Positions 61,988 to 64,000 of a stretch of DNA of 64,000 nucleotides are shown here, piece by piece (the stretch's first letter is position 1; each line of letters starts with the position of its first letter). The notes beneath the pieces are model-generated. The model searched no databases. It was not told the origin of the DNA and saw only the letters and a list, made by a program, of their open reading frames with translations. The translations under genes were made by a program, and so were the position numbers. This DNA is from Rhizobium acidisoli (GTDB taxonomy: Bacteria; Pseudomonadota; Alphaproteobacteria; Rhizobiales; Rhizobiaceae), in the NCBI RefSeq assembly GCF_002531755.2, contig NZ_CP034998.1, forward strand, positions 2,852,001 through 2,916,000. The letters are read 5' to 3'.

Positions 61988-63036
61988 CCGCGGTAAACTT
62001 CAAGGATGTCAGCATTATCTTCGGCGACCGGCCGGAAACCGCGCTTGCCATGGTCGACCAAGGCAAAACACGTGACGAAATCGGCGCCGCCACCGGCCTG
62101 GTCCTCGGTGTCGCCAATGCCTCGCTGACCATTGAGGAAGGCGAAATCCTGGTGCTGATGGGCCTTTCCGGCTCGGGCAAGTCGACACTGCTGCGCGCCG
62201 TCAACGGCCTCGCCCCCGTGGTGCGCGGTGACGTCTCGGTCTCGACCTCCAATGGTCCGGTCAACCCTTACAGATGCAACGCCAAGGCCCTGCGGGAGCT
62301 GCGCACCCACACCGTCTCCATGGTGTTCCAGCAATTCGCTCTTCTGCCCTGGCGCACGGTCGCCGAGAATGTCGGCTTCGGCCTCGAACTCGCGGGCATG
62401 CCGGAGGCCGAACGCAAACAGCGCGTCGGCGAGCAGCTTGAACTCGTCAACCTGACGAAATGGGCCGACCGCAAAGTCAACGAACTCTCGGGCGGCATGC
62501 AGCAGCGCGTCGGCCTTGCCCGCGCCTTTGCCACCGGCGCGCCGATCCTGTTGATGGACGAGCCGTTCTCGGCGCTCGACCCGTTGATCCGCACCCGCCT
62601 GCAAGACGAACTTCTGGAGTTCCAGCGACGGCTGAAGAAGACCATCCTCTTCGTCAGCCACGATCTCGACGAAGCCTTCCGCATCGGCAACCGCATCGCC
62701 ATCATGGAGGGCGGCCGCATCATCCAGTGCGGAACGCCGCATGACATCGTCAAGAACCCCGCCGACCAGTATGTCGCCGATTTCGTGCAGCATCTCAATC
62801 CGATCAGCATGCTGACGGCGGCGGACGTGATGCAGTCCGGTCTCGGTCAGACTGCCGCCGGCATGAGTGTCAGCGCCACGGCCCGCGCCGCAACCCCGCT
62901 CGTCGATATCCTCGATGCCCTTGCCCGCCAGCCGGGCAGCATCGGCATCGTCGAGAACGGCACGATCGTCGGCACCATCTCGGCCCAGGATATCGTCGCC
63001 GGCCTTACCCGCCATCGCCGCAAGCAGGACGCTTGA
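61984..63036 (+). CDS. choV: Choline ABC transporter ATP-binding protein
   Basis: A 350-residue ATPase: Walker A GLSGSGKST, signature LSGGMQQRVGLARAFATGAP, Walker B ILLMDEPFSALDP, H-loop VSHDLDEAFR. After it comes a regulatory extension with a CBS-like tail (LDALARQPGSIGIVENGTIV). It powers the ChoW permease. Overlaps choW by four bases. Confidence 0.95.
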   Translation: MTAVNFKDVSIIFGDRPETALAMVDQGKTRDEIGAATGLVLGVANASLTIEEGEILVLMGLSGSGKSTLLRAVNGLAPVVRGDVSVSTSNGPVNPYRCNAKALRELRTHTVSMVFQQFALLPWRTVAENVGFGLELAGMPEAERKQRVGEQLELVNLTKWADRKVNELSGGMQQRVGLARAFATGAPILLMDEPFSALDPLIRTRLQDELLEFQRRLKKTILFVSHDLDEAFRIGNRIAIMEGGRIIQCGTPHDIVKNPADQYVADFVQHLNPISMLTAADVMQSGLGQTAAGMSVSATARAATPLVDILDALARQPGSIGIVENGTIVGTISAQDIVAGLTRHRRKQDA

Positions 63037-63067
63037 TGTTTTCAATCCGCTTTGCCACAAAGCGGAT

Positions 63068-63817
63068 ATGAAAGATCAGCCCTCGCCCGTACGCGAAACC
63101 GACGACGATGCCCGCAAACTCGCCCGCGTGCTTCTGCGCTCCGCGCGGCACGCGGCGATTGCCGTACTCGCCCCCGAGACCGGCTTTCCCTTCGCCAGCC
63201 GCGTGCTCGTCGCCACCGATATTGACGGCGCCCCCGTCATTCTCGTTTCGAAGCTCTCTGCCCATACCAAAGCACTCGCCAGGGACGCGCGCGCCTCACT
63301 GCTGACCGGCGAGCCCGGCAAGGGCGATCCGCTCGCCCACCCTCGCTTGACGACCCAATGCCTGGCGGAACCCGTCGAGCGCGGCAACGCCTTCCACGAA
63401 CGTATCCGTCCGCGTTTTCTCGCGCGCCACGCCAAGGCAAAGCTTTATATCGACTTTCCCGATTTCCTCTTTTTTCGCCTTAAACCGGAGCAGGCCAGCC
63501 TCAATGGCGGCTTCGGCCGCGCCTACCATCTCGATGGGAACGACCTAATCATCCAGTCGGCTGCCAATGAGGAGATTGCCGCCGGCGCGGCAGAAACAGT
63601 GCGAGATTTAGTAGAACGCCACCCCGATGTGGCCGAGGCCCTTGCTGCCAGGCTAAAGGCACCGAAATCGGCCTCCTGGCGCATTTGTGGTATCGATGCC
63701 TCAGGTTTCGACATGATTTCCGGCGATTTTCTGCTGCGATATGAATTCGAAACCCTCGCTGGGGATGCCGATCACATTTGTTCAAACATATCTAAAATAG
63801 CATACTCGATACCTTAA
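63068..63817 (+). CDS. HugZ-type / PPOX-family protein
   Basis: A 249-residue pyridoxamine-phosphate-oxidase-fold protein: ARVLLRSARHAAIAVLAPET, GFPFASRVLVATDIDGAPVI and LSAHTKALARDARASLLTGE are the FMN-fold part, and the C-terminal region (NEEIAAGAAETVRDLVERHP; WRICGIDASGFDMIS) resembles DUF2470. The family includes heme-degrading HugZ. No function is proved. Its stop codon lies inside a palindrome. Confidence 0.85.
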   Translation: MKDQPSPVRETDDDARKLARVLLRSARHAAIAVLAPETGFPFASRVLVATDIDGAPVILVSKLSAHTKALARDARASLLTGEPGKGDPLAHPRLTTQCLAEPVERGNAFHERIRPRFLARHAKAKLYIDFPDFLFFRLKPEQASLNGGFGRAYHLDGNDLIIQSAANEEIAAGAAETVRDLVERHPDVAEALAARLKAPKSASWRICGIDASGFDMISGDFLLRYEFETLAGDADHICSNISKIAYSIP

Positions 63818-63827
63818 ATTTAGGTAT
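63809..63827. promoter_or_regulatory. Palindrome ATACCT-N7-AGGTAT upstream of the partial gene
   Basis: A 19-base imperfect dyad (ATACCT TAAATTT AGGTAT), overlapping the stop codon of the HugZ-type gene and 107 bases before the next start. It lies in a very A+T-rich stretch. It is a fair candidate for a repressor operator. Confidence 0.5.
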
Positions 63828-63933
63828 ATACAATCTTCGACCTCAGTTGCTAGTTTTTGGGCGTGGGTCGAAATCCGACTGACGGCCTGTGCCAACACGC
63901 ATGATGTACGTTTCGCATTAGGAAGATAACAAT

Positions 63934-64000
63934 ATGGAAACCACTGATTTGGCCGATCACACCAATGTGGCGGCAGCTTTATTGTCGGCCATGGCAAATC
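63934..64000 (+). CDS. Possible ArsR-family regulator, 3' end cut by window
   Basis: Starts METTDLADHTNVAAALLSAM then AN at the window edge, with AGGA upstream at suitable distance. The ending ...ALLSAMAN is typical of the first helix of ArsR-family regulators, in which (A/P)xR follows. Only 22 residues are visible, so this is a suggestion. Confidence 0.4.
   Translation, partial: METTDLADHTNVAAALLSAMAN

Noticed and set aside
1..64000. CRISPR array, insertion sequence, prophage or integrase
   Set aside because: No regularly spaced direct repeats, transposase motifs (DDE, HUH), integrase Tyr motifs or phage structural genes were seen. The repeats present are palindromic intergenic elements.
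1..64000. tRNA and rRNA genes
   Set aside because: No cloverleaf with GTTCGANTC-type T-loop or rRNA conserved stretch was found by eye; a short one could be missed.

Overview
The window reads as a piece of chromosome from a fast-growing rhizobium, most likely Rhizobium of the leguminosarum/etli group. Supporting signs are the high GC content, a fused anthranilate synthase TrpE(G) behind a tryptophan leader peptide, a ShmR-type heme receptor beside it, a choXWV choline transporter, stand-alone clpS and a clpP paralogue, a three-gene bc1 operon, and many RIME-like palindromic intergenic repeats. I see no insertion sequence, prophage, integrase, CRISPR array, rRNA or tRNA gene. This looks like core chromosome rather than an island.

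Layout. 1-7 kb: the end of a GGDEF-EAL protein, an orphan periplasmic binding protein, pth, an acetyltransferase, clpS, ychF, a DUF2157 membrane protein and two coupled MaoC-type hydratases. 7-20 kb: apt, the bc1 operon petABC with its terminator, an EEP-family hydrolase, two half-size ABC exporters flanking a ribbon-helix-helix gene, trmL, a Na/Pi-cotransporter-like protein and hemF. 20-31 kb: small proteins, a translationally coupled DUF1285-Nudix-CCA transferase operon, and a divergent MoxR-DUF58-DUF4159-membrane protein-GNAT operon. 31-41 kb: a glutathionyl-hydroquinone-reductase-like protein, Nudix, metallophosphoesterase, TPR protein, an ECF sigma/anti-sigma pair, leuA behind an apparent leucine attenuator, a BenE-type transporter and clpP. 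41-53 kb: a DUF2076 protein, a CDF transporter coupled to queF, DUF2161, trpE(G), shmR, an extensin-like protein, fhs and a YqhA-type protein. 53-64 kb: a tandem ClpP-fold secreted protein, a LuxR regulator with a PAS protein, DUF2333 and coiled-coil proteins, tdk, choXWV, a HugZ-type protein and the start of a possible ArsR regulator.

The strongest regulatory readings are two ribosome-mediated attenuators. The trpL peptide has three consecutive Trp codons and a clear 2:3/3:4 hairpin switch. The leuA leader is 41 codons long with four consecutive Leu codons, followed directly by a terminator-like hairpin. A TGA-N9-TCA iron-type operator overlaps the -35 box of the heme receptor promoter. The most unusual pattern is that four intergenic repeats begin exactly at, and supply, the stop codon of the neighbouring gene.

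All product names rest on motifs and family resemblance read by eye; no database search was made. Start codons were chosen from Shine-Dalgarno spacing and family length, and some are uncertain.
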